From Magicicada septendecula (Eukaryota; Arthropoda; Insecta; Hemiptera; Cicadidae), in contig CM068370.1 in the NCBI GenBank assembly GCA_034769895.1, positions 48,164,344-48,228,343 of the forward strand: a DNA stretch of 64,000 nucleotides. Reading direction: 5' to 3'. A program made the translations under genes and the position numbers. The notes beneath the pieces were generated by a model. That model did not search any database and was not told the origin of the DNA. It was given only the letters and a program-made list of their open reading frames with translations. Below, piece by piece: positions 31,551-43,167 of this stretch (the first letter of the stretch is position 1; every line of letters begins with the position of its first letter).

Positions 31551-32879
31551 CACTAACACTCCAATATAACAATAAATTAATAGTAGTTAAGATAAAGATT
31601 AGTGCTGGTGGGTTTGATTTTGACAAATGTTTAGTTTTGTGCTGATTAGGGGCACAATTTAAAAAGTAGTAGTAAATTTTTGTAATAATTAGGTTTTTAT
31701 TTTCGTATATTTTTTCAGTAATTAGTTTTGGATCCAAGAGGTTCCCCCTGTAATCAAGCCCTGCGTATACGTATGTCTACACATAAATTAATTAATTGTA
31801 TCTATCTCCTGAAGATGACTGTGCCGTTTTTTTTTTTTTCCCCCATAACTTTGTATTATACTGTAATGTACAGTAAAGATTCCCTATAAAGTTTATTTCA
31901 TTATAAACATCTTGAAGAAAACTTGACAATTTCTTTATTCTGTACACTAATTATGTTATTCAAATAAAATCAGTTATTAGGCAGTATTAATTTCATTGAA
32001 CATATTATACACGCATTTGCATTATCACAGACGAACTAAAGAATAATCGCTTTGTACTTCAATTTAAATTATATGTAAATTTAAACCATGTTTACATTTA
32101 AATTACAGTACATTTTTAAAAAATGTGTAAATTACATATTATCTGAAAAATCCAAATAAAAATTAAATCAAAATACAAATGCATTATTAACTGACCCGGT
32201 CTCTGATTATGCAGATTAAAATCTTTGAAACATAATTTGAACATAAATAACCAATATTCGCTCTCAAGGAATTAATTATATCTCTGTTATAGCCGTGGTA
32301 TGATTATAAGATATACTTGGAAAAAATCACGCTTTAGCAGGATAAATTGAAGATGCGCGTGTGTAAATCACACACAACACACATAATCACGTAAATGGAT
32401 ATTAAGAGCACACAATGTTACTGATAATCGGCAGACTGTTATCAACAAAGTAATACAATGCCTAATCACGTAGCCATCCGTAATGAGGCCAAATCAAATC
32501 CGATAAGACAACAGCAATAAAAACACATCAAGCTGACGTTCTACCCACGAATTGTTCATACCAACTCTTTGAGTGCTTTGTTTTATCACGTCTACTCACT
32601 TACAGATTGTCTACACAATCTATTTAATTAAATTATTATTATTACAGTATATTGTAAAACAAATTTCACCATGGCCGGAAGGAAGTCATATCTGATCCAT
32701 AGCTTACTTGACACGGCTGCCAATCAGCGATTTTCATCATCATCTCATCCTCGGATAGGACAAAATGGCCGCTATAAATTAGTTAATATTTCACGCGTCT
32801 GAGGACGAGGTAATACTCGGAAGAGCGTTACGGCAGCCATTTGGAGTAGCAAAATGCAATTGGTTTTTCTTTGATACTT
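31551..32879. other. no gene; AT-rich
   Basis: A T-run with CCCC lies at about 31830-31845, just after a lone CTGAAGATGACTGTGCC remnant. The rest is AT-rich with no supported feature. Confidence 0.4.
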
Positions 32880-33660
32880 TTTCTTCTTCTTCACTTCAAG
32901 GATTAGGCTTGCAGCCTGTTCCGTCTTCACAGCCAACGTTTTCTTGGTCTGACTGTATCTCGTCTCCAAGAAGCTTATATACTGGATTATCTTTTTTGGT
33001 ATTCTCGAGTCACGTCACCCATTCTATTTATGTCTTGTATCCAGTTTTCTTTATTTTGTTTAATTTTATCGTTTATCGAGTATATATTCAGCTCTTGCCT
33101 TATGTCTGCATTTTTTATGTGATCTCTTAGGGTGCATACTTTGACTCTCCTTAAGAATTTCATTTCAGCAGCTTCAATTCGTTTTCTCTGATTTTGGGTG
33201 AGTGTCCACGATTCACTACCGTACATCAATACTGGTGCCGCCATTACTTCACAAAATTTCAATTCTGTATCTTTTCGTACTTTCTTTCCCAGGGTCTTAT
33301 GAATTGTGCCACACATCTTCTGGTATCTGTTTATTTTATTATCGATATCGTCTTTTCATACCTTATGTCGCACCATAGACAGCTGTAGCGGGATATCTGT
33401 CTAATAATTTTATTGTCTATTACTATTTTGGAGCGTACTGGGAATTTTTCTTTAAACGCCATTATTTTAGTCTTTGTCGTGGAAATTTTTAAATTATATT
33501 CATGGCAAATTAGAAGCTGGATTCTCACTTTGCTTCAACTTATCTTGGCTGAGATCCCTTCCTCTAATCTTTTCTGTCTAGTCTCTCTTGACTCACGCTT
33601 GTTCCTTTCTGACCCTGACGCTATAAGGGTACTACTCAAGGGCTAGGATGTCTTCCTTTT
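32880..33660 (-). pseudogene. LINE fragment, RT to C-terminus, with 3' stem-loop
   Basis: The minus strand reads ESRETRQKRLEEGIS near 33610, STTKTKIMAFKEKFPVRSK near 33470, KFCEVMAAPVLMYGSESWTL near 33240, IEAAEMKFLRRVKVCTLRDH and NADIRQELNIYSINDKI, then an INRM segment at about 33010. TKTKIMAF and YGSESWTL are standard LINE ORF landmarks after the RT catalytic site. Several shifts break it. The stem-loop AGGCT / AGCCT lies at 32917-32905, then TAATCCTTGAAG and a GAAGAAGAAG tail. Related to, but distinct from, the 28090 family. Confidence 0.85.
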
Positions 33661-33662
33661 TT

Positions 33663-33860
33663 AACATGATAATGTTTTTAGGCTGGGGGTTATTCCACAA
33701 AAATGTAACGTCATCCAAAAATGTAACGCTTCCACACTTTCGATTCCCCACAGTCTAGAAATCTTCGGTCTCTGTCGTTTTAACGTGATAATGTTTGTTA
33801 TATAGTAAACATTTGTTATATGCACATTATACGTTTCAAAAGCCTAAAAACATTATCATG
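33663..33860. mobile_element. small element with 20-bp inverted ends
   Basis: AACATGATAATGTTTTTAGG at 33663 is mirrored by GCCTAAAAACATTATCATG at 33842-33860. The 200-bp unit has no coding sequence and abuts the 5' end of the LINE relic. No target duplication is clear. Confidence 0.6.
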
Positions 33861-33899
33861 CTTCAATGTTTCGGTTTCGTCAAAATTTCTTTAATTTTC

Positions 33900-34440
33900 A
33901 TTCTAATTTCTTAGTTGCTGCCTTGCAGTCCGGCGTTGGTTCGTCAAAGGCTACAGGAAGAAAACCTTGATTAAAAATTACAAAACCACAGCTTGTGGCG
34001 TGGAGGGATCCTCAAAGGCTAAGGGAAAAACCCCAACAGAAAATCAGGCACGTTGGGAAGCCTTAAGGTGGCAGCCCCATCACCTGAATACCTAGCTGGA
34101 GGCTGGTTTTCTGATAGGAAAACTACTCATAACCTTCACAGCAATAAGCAGGACGGATTTTATAGCAATAGACCTAGGCACGTCAAGGATAAATACTTTG
34201 GAGTTACGGATAGATTAAAACTAGCTAGCTGGAACGTAAGAGAGATAGCTAAAAAAGGAGAAGAAGATACAACTAAAGAAGAGTTGATCAGATACAACTT
34301 GCCATTTATTAATTCACTAAATACCAAGGGCAACTCGCAGAGTACTCGAAATCAAGGTCCAGTTCAACGACCCTGACACTAAAACATACTACGTACAACC
34401 TAATAAACATACTGTAAACGAATAATTTTAAATTCCCGAT
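33900..34440 (+). pseudogene. LINE 5' fragment with start of the endonuclease domain
   Basis: The frame from 34053 reads LKVAAPSPEYLAGGWFSDRK and later DRLKLASWNVREIAKKGEED. The I/L-A-S-W-N-V-R motif opens the apurinic-like endonuclease of many LINEs. About 50 residues on, the frame ends; another reads RVLEIKVQFNDPDTKTYYV then QPNKHTVNE before a stop at 34425. The endonuclease body and RT are absent, so this is an internally deleted or 3'-truncated copy. Upstream frames near 33930-34050 look coding too (KTLIKNYKTTACGVEGSS), perhaps ORF1 or a leader. Confidence 0.65.
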
Positions 34441-36164
34441 TCCAGTACGTTACATGTCGAATCAGCGACTTTGCGACCGTACACTTTATATATGGGTCAG
34501 AGCACACGATTTTCAACGGCCCAGCAGCATAATATGATCTTTAAAATACGACTCAAATTATCACTCCAAACAGCTAAATTCGGAAACTTGGACACTACTT
34601 AAATCTTGTGTATTCCTGTGAAAGTCACAACCTTGTTTTTTTGACAAACAGACGTTATGAAATCGCGTCTGACTCAGCTCGTGAAAACGCTTGGAATATT
34701 TATTACCGAATGAAATCAGCTGGTCGTCTCTAAATAGAAATGCTCGAACAGGATTTAGTGGCGCCTAAAACTGTCAGAAACATTACAATACACAGCCGCG
34801 CTTTCCATTTTCGGATTAAATAACGCATACAAACGAGAAGAAATATTTGACTGGGATTAATTTAAATGTTGTGCTATTTTTTGTTTAACTTGTTCAGAAT
34901 AAATCAAAACTTGTTCTAATTTCGAAATCGTGTTTTTCAAATCTTCATTTCTAGAGTAACAAGATACTGCGCTTCTAAAATCACATTACAAACGAGTCTG
35001 AAATCCAACAATAGGGGGGGGGGTATCACGCACGCGGCCGGAATACGTTGCTGCGATCACGTACACCACCGTGTTCTATATCGATACTTTACGCAGCACT
35101 TCTTGTGCCCAGGTGTTGGGTTCGCGACAGACGCAATAGTTATATTCACCTTTGCACTGCAATCGTTACAATATGGGCAGCCTGCGCTGAAATCACATAC
35201 ATACACCATTGAAAACAAAATATTGTAACATTCACCTTTAAAAACTCATTTTTACGTATGATCAGCAAAACTTCAATAATCAATAAGAATAATGGCTCTC
35301 CTTTTTTTGTATCATCGAAGTACTTTACGTGCCAGGCAGGACAGCCTAACTTACGTCAATACACATCAATAATCACTTCGCTATTATTTGACTACAAATT
35401 CCATATTTTTATCTTCTAGTGAAAGAAAATTGAAAGAAAAAGTAGTATGAATCTTGATTAAGCAATACGAAAAAATTGTGTGTTGGTAAAAATAATTTAT
35501 AGCTACAATCAACTACTAATGCATTATTTGGTTGTTTAGAAATCCCAATCACAATATAATGTTCCGAAATTCAATTTAATGCACCGAATCAAAGTAATTA
35601 TCATATTTTACAAAGTCACACTAAATATACAGAATCACAATGTATTACACAAAACTGGCCTGTAATAGGCCTACATCGAATATGAATTTTATACATCGGA
35701 TAACAATGTAGGCCCTAATAAACTAAAACTCAATGTAGTATTACACTAAATCATAATGCAATACACATGAAACCCGTTGATAGACTGTAATAAGAATTTC
35801 ATACATGAAGTACGGTACCATGTAACTATGCACTTCAATCCGTTGTTTCATAAACCATCAACAAGTTATCCATAATGGATCTGTGATTTCATGAAGTGAA
35901 ATTATCAGGTACACAGTGAATCATATAGTGCACAGTATCTTTATAAATTATAAAGAACTTACGCATATAAACTAAAATTACAGACCTCCGAAACTGACGG
36001 GCAATTTTTTTTCTCTACAAAAACAAAGCTTATTGTAGCCTATATAAATAAACACGTGGCACATTTTATTGGACTAAAAAATGAATATTAAAACACGTGT
36101 GTACACATGCACGAAAAATGTGTGTGTGTGTGTGTGTGAGATTTTTTTGATAACATGTTTTATT
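34441..36164. other. no gene; AT-rich, one G-run
   Basis: A G-run lies at about 35013-35022 and a GT microsatellite at 36119-36138. From 35400 to 35950 many TAGGCCT-type and AATGTA words recur but do not form a clean tandem array. No gene is recognised. Confidence 0.4.
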
Positions 36165-36412
36165 GCTTGCAAGTAGTGGATATAAGAACGGAACTGGGAG
36201 TCGACCCATTGGTGGACCAGCTAAGGAGCAACAAACGAAGGTGGTGTGAACATCTGGGAAGAACGGCAGGTGACAGGAGTCCAGTGCTAGCAATGGAATA
36301 TAGACCGGTGGGGAAGAGAGAGATGTAGGATGGCCGAGAGCGAAGTGGGTCCCGGAACAGGTTCAGGATAGAGTCTAATCCTTGAGGTTGATGATGATGA
36401 TGATGATGACTG
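36165..36412 (+). pseudogene. LINE fragment with 3' stem-loop and GAT tail
   Basis: The plus strand reads IRTELGVDPLVDQLRSNKRR, WCEHLGRTAGDRSPVLAMEY and RPVGKRE before a stop, the HLGRM-type LINE tail. AGGTT (36359-36363) can pair with AGTCT (36372-36376) using two G-U pairs, then TAATCCTTGAGG and (GAT)n to 36409. Confidence 0.75.
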
Positions 36413-36545
36413 CTTGCAAGTGTTTATTTTTATGCACATTTGAATAAATTCAAAAAATTTAAATTTATCAGAAAATATATATCTGGTGACTGCAGACAAT
36501 ATTCTAACGAAGTGAACATAAAAATAAATATTTCCATAATGAAAA

Positions 36546-36860
36546 CATCATCATCATTATCATCTTCTTCAAGGATTAAACCAATAATGGTTTGTTCCGG
36601 TCTCAAATAGGCAAAGAATAGAGCAGGTCACTCCAGCGCTTCCTCGGACGTCCCACACCTCTGCGTCCCCTCGGCTTAGAGTTCCATAGTTGGGGCAGTC
36701 ATTCATTCGGCAAAGATGTTCCCACCAATTCAGCCGATACTGGGTGATCCTGTCGAGTATACTCATAATATTCAGTTCCTGCCGTATATCTATGATTATG
36801 AAGAGTATACCCTGCCACGTGCCTGAGAAATCTCATTTCAGCCGCTAGGATTGCGACTGG
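36546..36860 (-). pseudogene. LINE fragment, fourth copy of the NADIRQEL family
   Basis: The minus strand encodes LNIMSILDRITQYRLNWWEH and LCRMND, then a GRRRGVGRPR-like block with a shift. The 3' stem AAACCA / TGGTTT (36593-36588 with 36583-36578) is intact around TTAT, then AATCCTTGAAGAAGATGATA and a GATGATGATG tail. It begins (5') near 36860. Confidence 0.85.
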
Positions 36861-37804
36861 ATAATTCAAACATAATTATACATATGCCTGTAATAAGTAC
36901 GACGTCACTCCAACTACCGTATGCGTATAAAAATAACATTTTTTACATAACTTTAATAATTTTAAATAACTTTAACGTAATTTTTTTTACAGTTGCAGAA
37001 AACTTGTGTAACAACCGATTTTCGTATATACGACACATAAATCCTACACTACTTACTTCTGTAAACAGCTAGTATTAAAAGCATTTCAAATGCATTACTA
37101 AACCAGTTTTTGGAAATTCTCTGTTGTCCTTTTTTTTAACAATTAAAGTAACGAATATGTTATTATGGAGAGATTTACGCGTATGTTACTCTGAATTACT
37201 GTTGGCGATTAGCAGTTTATACAAAGTAATAAACACGAAAACAAACTGCTATGCCAACTGTGTATATATTTAATTTCCTCTCCGTACGGTTACGTAAAAA
37301 TGCGATTACGCAATGAAGGCGCATAAAAAGAAAAGAAAAACGTGCCAAATAGCGACCGGCTGTGTTGCTCATCTGTCACTCCCCCCGCAAAACAATGCAT
37401 TTGTACTCCACCGACCGACGTTAATATACGTTGATGATCAGTTTCATAACGGTCTGAAATGTCATAGTTCACCAGTTTTCCGGGAGTTCCATCACGATCG
37501 TCTCCGTGGTCTGTCTACCAAGAAAAAAACCTTGCTCATTTGAAAGGTTTGTAAGTTTTAATATTGCCAGTCTGACGTATGGTACCGAACGTTGGTACAA
37601 AAAAAAAAAAAACGGATAACAAAAATTGAAGTAAGAAATGTACGTCAGCAGGTAGGGCTCCTGGTGGGGGGAGTCGATGTCAAGGTAGACTAATAAGCGG
37701 GGCTGCTACGCTACCGCGGATTAGACTATCAAAAAAAGACAGACGAAGTAAAGGAATGTCTACGAACCGTGGGAATTCCCAATCGTATAAAACCGAGGTG
37801 GAAA
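36861..37804. other. no gene recognised
   Basis: Overlapping short frames at 37290-37543 are unrecognised. An A-run lies at 37599-37612. Confidence 0.4.
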
Positions 37805-38440
37805 TCTGAACCCAGTCAGTTGCGATCAATTGCATTTTCATGTTGTTATAATAATACAGAAATTGCCATTCATTCGTAGCCTAGCCTAGCCTGACCTAAC
37901 CTCATCATCATCACCACTCCAAGGACTAGGCCTTAGACCTGTTCCGGGATCCATCTCCTTCTCGGTCTATCGACATCTCTCTTCCCAGTAGGGTGATAAC
38001 CCAACCAAGGCAGCCACAGGTAGACGGATATCAGGCATGAGATTCAAGTGTTCACACCATCTCGTTCTGTGGTCTTCAATCTTCTGGTCCAATGATACAA
38101 TGTTTAAATCGCGTCTAATATCCTCGTTCCTTCTCCGATCCAAGAGACAACAACTTTGCGTCCCTCTTAGAAATTTCATTTCGGGTGCCTGAAACTTCTG
38201 CACCTCCCTTTTACCAAGAGACCTGACCTAATCTAATCTGACCTAACCTAAACTAACAAAAATATTGGAAGAAAAAGGTTACTAGCATAAATGAAAGTTG
38301 CAGAATTGAAATTTCATCGAAGTTCAGGATAGAAACGTTCCTAAATGACAGATTTGGTCAGTAAGTGAAAGTGCGGGGCGCAATTGACCGCGTAAGAACA
38401 GCTGAAAACGTTGTTTCGTCGCAACTGACCGAGACCGATG
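37805..38440 (-). repeat. dispersed repeat D, split by a LINE
   Basis: This inverted copy of 17326-17640 is continuous in its two outer parts (37805-37899 and 38222-38440). The central CCTAACC-rich tract, corresponding to GGTTAGG in the other copy, is where the LINE at 37900-38221 lies. Confidence 0.7.
37900..38221 (-). pseudogene. LINE fragment inserted in a CCTAA-like tract
   Basis: The minus strand reads QAPEMKFLRGTQSCCLLDRR, RNEDIRRDLNIVSLDQKIED and HRTRWCEHLNLMPDIRLPV. The stem AGGTC / GGCCT (37940-37936 with 37932-37928, one G-U pair) precedes AGTCCTTGGAGTG and a GATGATGATG tail. CCTGACCTAA occurs immediately left (37890-37899) and right (38222-38231), a possible 10-bp target duplication, though the tract is itself repetitive. 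Confidence 0.78.
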
Positions 38441-38452
38441 TCTACGGCGTAC

Positions 38453-38456
<4 letters not shown>

Positions 38457-38483
<27 letters not shown>
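38457..38483 (+). repeat. CA microsatellite
   Basis: An uninterrupted CA run of about 13 units; it lies just outside repeat D. Confidence 0.95.
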
Positions 38484-38487
<4 letters not shown>

Positions 38488-39054
38488 AGCCTTAGCCGTG
38501 CAGAGACAGGTACTAACAATGATGATGGTGATGACGACCTCCCCACCAATCCACGACAGCGTGGAGGTAACTTGCCACACAAGCAACCTCAGTCAGTTGC
38601 ACAAGTAACCAAGCAAGTCAGTTGCAAGGCAAGATCTTGAACAAATTCCCACACCACCGGCCCGCAGAAAGATAACAGCACTGTACGTTTGTACTGTCTG
38701 CGTTATACTGCCGTCATATGTCCTTCAAAACAGTTATCACTTGGTTTAGTTTTAGATACTGCAATAACTATCTAAAACTTACAGTAACTCTATCCTGCCC
38801 TTTTCGGGTTAATGCTTCACACGTTTTCACAGAGTAAGCATCAGAAAGTCTGATACCACTATCGTAACCCACGCGTAAAGTTTCAAAACTACGAAGTATT
38901 TGCAATGGTCATTGCTGTTCCTAAGTTTTGCACTACGTTTAAAAATGTACGGGTTTTTAATTAAAGTATAAACATTATTGAAACTATTTTTCAATAACTT
39001 AAACACAAAGTCATACTAAGTAATGTTTGTGAAAAAACAGTAATAGATATTAAA
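38484..39054. other. no gene recognised
   Basis: Unassigned spacer. Confidence 0.35.
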
Positions 39055-39057
39055 CAC

Positions 39058-39110
39058 AGTGACGTAACTAGGATCAGCTCATTGCGCGGAGGGGGGGGGG
39101 ATAAGACTAC
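39058..39110 (+). mobile_element. terminus resembling MITE A
   Basis: CAGTGACGTAACTAGGATCA followed within 20 bp by a 10-base G-run is the layout of the MITE A left end. No right end was found, so it is a fragment or a distant relative. Confidence 0.4.
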
Positions 39111-39244
39111 CTTCAAGTCTGAATCCTCACGTTTTCCTCACGGAAAATGAGAAATTCAAGATTGTTACCATATACCCGATGTTCACCACAGTGTCATCAC
39201 AAATATTCTCAGTTTCCTTCCTTTAAATAATTCCGAATGGCACT

Positions 39245-39730
39245 ATGTCATCGTCATCTACACAATACGGCGTAGGCAAGGTGCTGCCCGTTTCACCTTC
39301 AAAAATCCTCCAGCTATCTCTACCTGGGTCTACCGACCACCACCTGTGTTCTATAAGTTTGTATTTCCAGACTTGTTTGACATTCTGGAATCTGAAACGT
39401 ATATCGAGTCTGGAATCTGACATTCTTTCCAAATGTTCTTTCCACCGTTGACTGAAAACTGTTCATTTTTCATTCCAGTAAAAACTTGTAACTCTTGTCT
39501 TATGGACTCATTCCTTATACGGTCAAGTTTAGAAAACCTTTTAACGCCTCTTACGAACGCCATTTCCGAGGCCTCTATTTTACTGTCTTGTTTCTTGGTT
39601 GCTGTCCATAATTCACACCCATAGGAGCAGTACAGGGACCGCCACAACTTTGTAGAACTTAAATTTTGTATCTCGACGTACCTTGTTTCTAAAATACGGT
39701 TGATTGCCCCACAGATCGTCTGGAACTTAA
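39245..39730 (-). pseudogene. LINE C-terminal fragment
   Basis: The minus strand reads SYGCELWTATKKQDSKIEAS, EMAFVRGVKRFSKLDRIRNE and SIRQELQVF, then a second frame with KYKLIEHRWWSVDPGRDSW. YGCELWT and IRNESIRQEL are LINE tail landmarks. The HxxRM and GRPR blocks are replaced by unrelated or shifted sequence. It ends in GATGACGATGAC-like sequence at about 39245-39258, again a GAT-type tail, with no clear stem. Confidence 0.75.
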
Positions 39731-40828
39731 CCTAACTTAACATCAATATCATAGTTCCTATCACGGACAACACTATTTACCAAATAATGAAAGTGGCTGA
39801 CCTGTCCGAATGACACTATGTAATACAGAAAACAGTCGTGACTGTAAACAAATCTAAGGAAATTCAATACCGACAGAAACGAATCATTAACACACTAAAG
39901 TGCACAAAACGTTTTTAGTTTTTAACAATCCTCGGCACGTTTTCTTATCGTCAAGAATCCTAATTTTACCCTGTTATCTTTGTACAGTACACACGTTTAA
40001 TCTGTAATAACATTATTTACACGACCGAGAATGCGAGTGCGTGTGAAACGGAGCGTTTTAAAATTGAATTCATAAACGGTTATCAGCCTGTGTACGAGTT
40101 ATATAAATCCCCGAGAATTATTACTACGACGTCTCTTCACACTGTCAGATTAAAGTACCTGTCAATCCGCGCGTGATTTCCGTTGATTGAATTTAAGCCA
40201 CTCAACGTCTGCCGTGGAACAAAAATACGTTTGGTTATTACAAAAGCGTAATAAAATCTCTTTTATACAATCAATTTACACACACGAGCGGTGCGCCACT
40301 CCCACACTATTTTAATAACACGAATATATTCGATTTAGAGAGCAAAGAGCATATCAGATTTACCTGAATGAAAAAAGTGTTGATTTTATATTGAAAATAG
40401 TCATAACTGCCAAATATTAGGTTAACTATTTTATATTATTAATAATAATTGTTAATACTATATCTTAGTTGTAATTATTGATGTGAATTAAGGTTAAAAA
40501 GGATCATTTCACATAGAGCTGATTTTGAAATATTAATAATCTATTTTCTAGTTTAGTATTTAGTGTAGTTTGTATAAGGTTTCAGTGACTGCACAATAAA
40601 TAAATATGTGACAAAAACTGTTGGCAATAAGAACTAATCGTACCTATTAAAGATTGTTTTTTTTGCTGAATTAAATACATGACAAGGACATTAATAAACC
40701 TTAACTAGTAACTGCTCACAGTATGTGGTGCGCAGGTAATTCCTAGTGCTGGGTGTGAATGTAATGAATATTGTAAACTTTAAAAAGTGAGTAAAGATAT
40801 TATTATTATTATTTTTTATTGATGATAC
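39731..40828. other. no gene; AT-rich
   Basis: AT-rich unassigned sequence; TTATTATT runs near 40800 precede MITE B. Confidence 0.4.
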
Positions 40829-41019
40829 GGTAAGTCCAACTTTGTTGTGTTTACTTGCGAAACTGCTACTTGTCATGTTGCGAACGAGGCCTTTCAGTGT
40901 TTCCACCATTTTCAAGTCATAAACCACAAACTCCAAAACTGAAAGGCCTCGTCCGGAACATGACAAGTAGCAGTTTAGCAAGTAAACACGACAAAGTTGG
41001 AATTACAGAGACTGCTAAT
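40829..41019. mobile_element. MITE B, intact palindrome
   Basis: TCCAACTTTGTTGTGTTTAC through GAGGCCTTTCAGTG is inverted as CTGAAAGGCCTCGTCCGGAA through AAACACGACAAAGTTGGAA. The loop is short (ACCACAAACTCCAAA). It is the reference copy for the split one at 16600. Confidence 0.88.
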
Positions 41020-41167
41020 TCAGATAACAACATGAACAAAGATACGGTAAGTATTTAGATAGCTCGGTAAGTATTTCAATAGCTCGTACCATCATGTTCA
41101 GATGCCTGATTTCAAAAAGAAATTATTCATAAAGTGAATTATAAAAAAATTGTAAACGATTTAAAAA

Positions 41168-41605
41168 AGCGTGTGTATGTGTGTGTGTGTGATTTATTTC
41201 ATTAAAATTATTCATTTGTTCAATCGAATTTAAGAGTATTGAATATACTGCAAATTCTGTTTCCCGGCCTGCGTCATAACTATTTACATTATTATCCGGG
41301 CTGTATGGCCATGGTCTTATGAAATTTTCATGCTGATTGATGCTGATAATGTAATCAGACGTTTCGGCCTTCAGTGAAAGGTATTTAAAACTAGTGACAA
41401 AATGTGCGTCCGTACACCACAGTACCGTGGCAAGTTATAATATTATAATACTTATAATATAAATACAATAATATAAAGTACTAATAATTTACATAATTAA
41501 TACTGTATATATCTTTAGTATCAATTTGAATTTGTTCTTTAATTAACGTATTATTTTTTTGATTGTAGTGTTGTGATCATCGATTTCTCTGGAATTTACG
41601 TAATT
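41168..41605 (+). repeat. repeat E: Penelope-like terminus with ribozyme remnant
   Basis: It is homologous from the GT run to TGATCATCGATTTCTCTGG with 44936-45380. Inside are TTATCCGGGCTGTATGGCC, a minus-strand hammerhead remnant (GAAACGTCTG follows CTGAAGGCC directly, so stem II is deleted), and ACCACAGTACCGTGGC. The GTGTGTGTGT at the left is part of the repeat. Confidence 0.7.
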
Positions 41606-43167
41606 ATTTGCTCCCACGATCCACGCGATCCTTGTAACAATACATCTAACACACATAATGTACTATTATAATTTCATTACGATCGCAGCACACAAGAATC
41701 GTAGGAAACGTTTGCCGGTTATCAGTTACTGATAACGCCTCGGGTAATGTTGCGAAAACAGCGACATCGCAGCTACCAAATCTTTAAGCGTTTGCAGTGA
41801 CGGACTTTTTGTATAAAAAAAAACGTCAGCCATCATCGATGTCGCTTTAAAACAACGACATTTCGGTTACACAGAACATCAGTAACGGTCGTCTTCAGGT
41901 GAAACGCTACACCAAAACGTGACGAATGTAATATATTCTTAACCCTATGAAGGAAGGTGGTAATGTAGTTTTACCACGTTTTTTAGATTTTGTAATTGCA
42001 ACTGTGCCTTTATATTTTTTACGGACTTGTTTATGGTAAAAAAAATTAAAATTTGTAGACCAATAGAGAATAATGGTTTTGACAATGTAGAAGTTTAAAA
42101 ATTTTATTTCTCTAACTTTATAGTTTGTGGACGAGTAAATTTTCAAAACGCGGAGTACATACGAGCGAAATACGTAACGTCTCTTGCCTATCTTCCCCAT
42201 TGTGTCATGTGACTTCCGAATGAAGAGTAGATACCTTCCGTAAATGTACAGTATATAGTATACAAATGTACTCTCTACGTAGTACAGTAAACAAATTCAA
42301 TACGGTACTTGTGATACACGGCTGAATTGTAGCAAGACTATGATAAGCTCTTGGTACTGTAATTAGCTACTGTATTGTTGCACAGCCGAGACAATAGGCA
42401 ACATGCACAATACACCCACCCTTTCCTCCACCCTCTTAGTCAAGGACATAGAATATGAAACTCTTATCGCTGCTGTCATTCACAATTTCGTGTACGCTGT
42501 CATGCACACACACTGAAAAAAAAAACGCTACAAAACGAAATTATACATTTACTTCTCCTGACGTAACGGAAATTAAACATTTCCAAATCAAATTTCGAAC
42601 CGTGAGTCCTTCGGTAGACGTGCGAGAACTGCAAGTTACCTGTGAGCATTACCATTACCGGGTAAGTTACCTGATTTACCATTAGGCTGAGTAGGCTGTA
42701 ACCTAGAGCGCTGGCTTTTGGGAGCGCAAAAATTTAAGAGAACAAACAAAATTAAAATTTCATGATGCATTTTATATACGTATTTTTCATTATGCCGTTG
42801 TCGAAATCGTATCATTTTAAGCGCAAAATCGCTCGCGAAAGTAAAACATCTTGCACGGGCAAGCCGTCCGGGAAAACAAATTCGCGTGAACACAACTTGG
42901 AACGAGCACAAGTATAGGTTCCTCTTCCTACACTCTAGTTTAAAGTCAGTTTTCCGACGCCTATCCAAGAGACAAGAGCTCTAATATGTAAATACGTGAA
43001 TGTTTAACGTAAATTCTGCCTCTCATTAGTAATTATGAGTCAATTTTTCCAGCAATAATTTTTCCAGCAATAATAAAGGATATGAACATTATTATTTTGA
43101 AAAAAAAAACTTTCGTTTTTAGCGTTTTAATTTACTTTGTGTAAAGGTTAAGTATCAATAAAGTAAT
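41606..43167. other. no gene recognised
   Basis: A possible degenerate minus-strand hammerhead (CTGAAGACGACC ... GAAATGTCG) lies at about 41843-41898. Otherwise unassigned short frames only. Confidence 0.35.

Noticed and set aside
31811-31835. CTGAAGATGACTGTGCCG as a ribozyme
   Set aside because: It lacks GAAA after the stem and runs into a T-tract; at most a truncated remnant.
36066-36499. Minus-strand frames over 36066-36499
   Set aside because: They are antisense to the plus-strand LINE relic and its GAT tail, which gives the serine run.
41843-41898. Minus-strand CTGAAGA ... GAAATGTCG as another hammerhead
   Set aside because: Stem II pairing is poor, the base after GAAA does not make the expected palindrome, and the flanks do not match the family.
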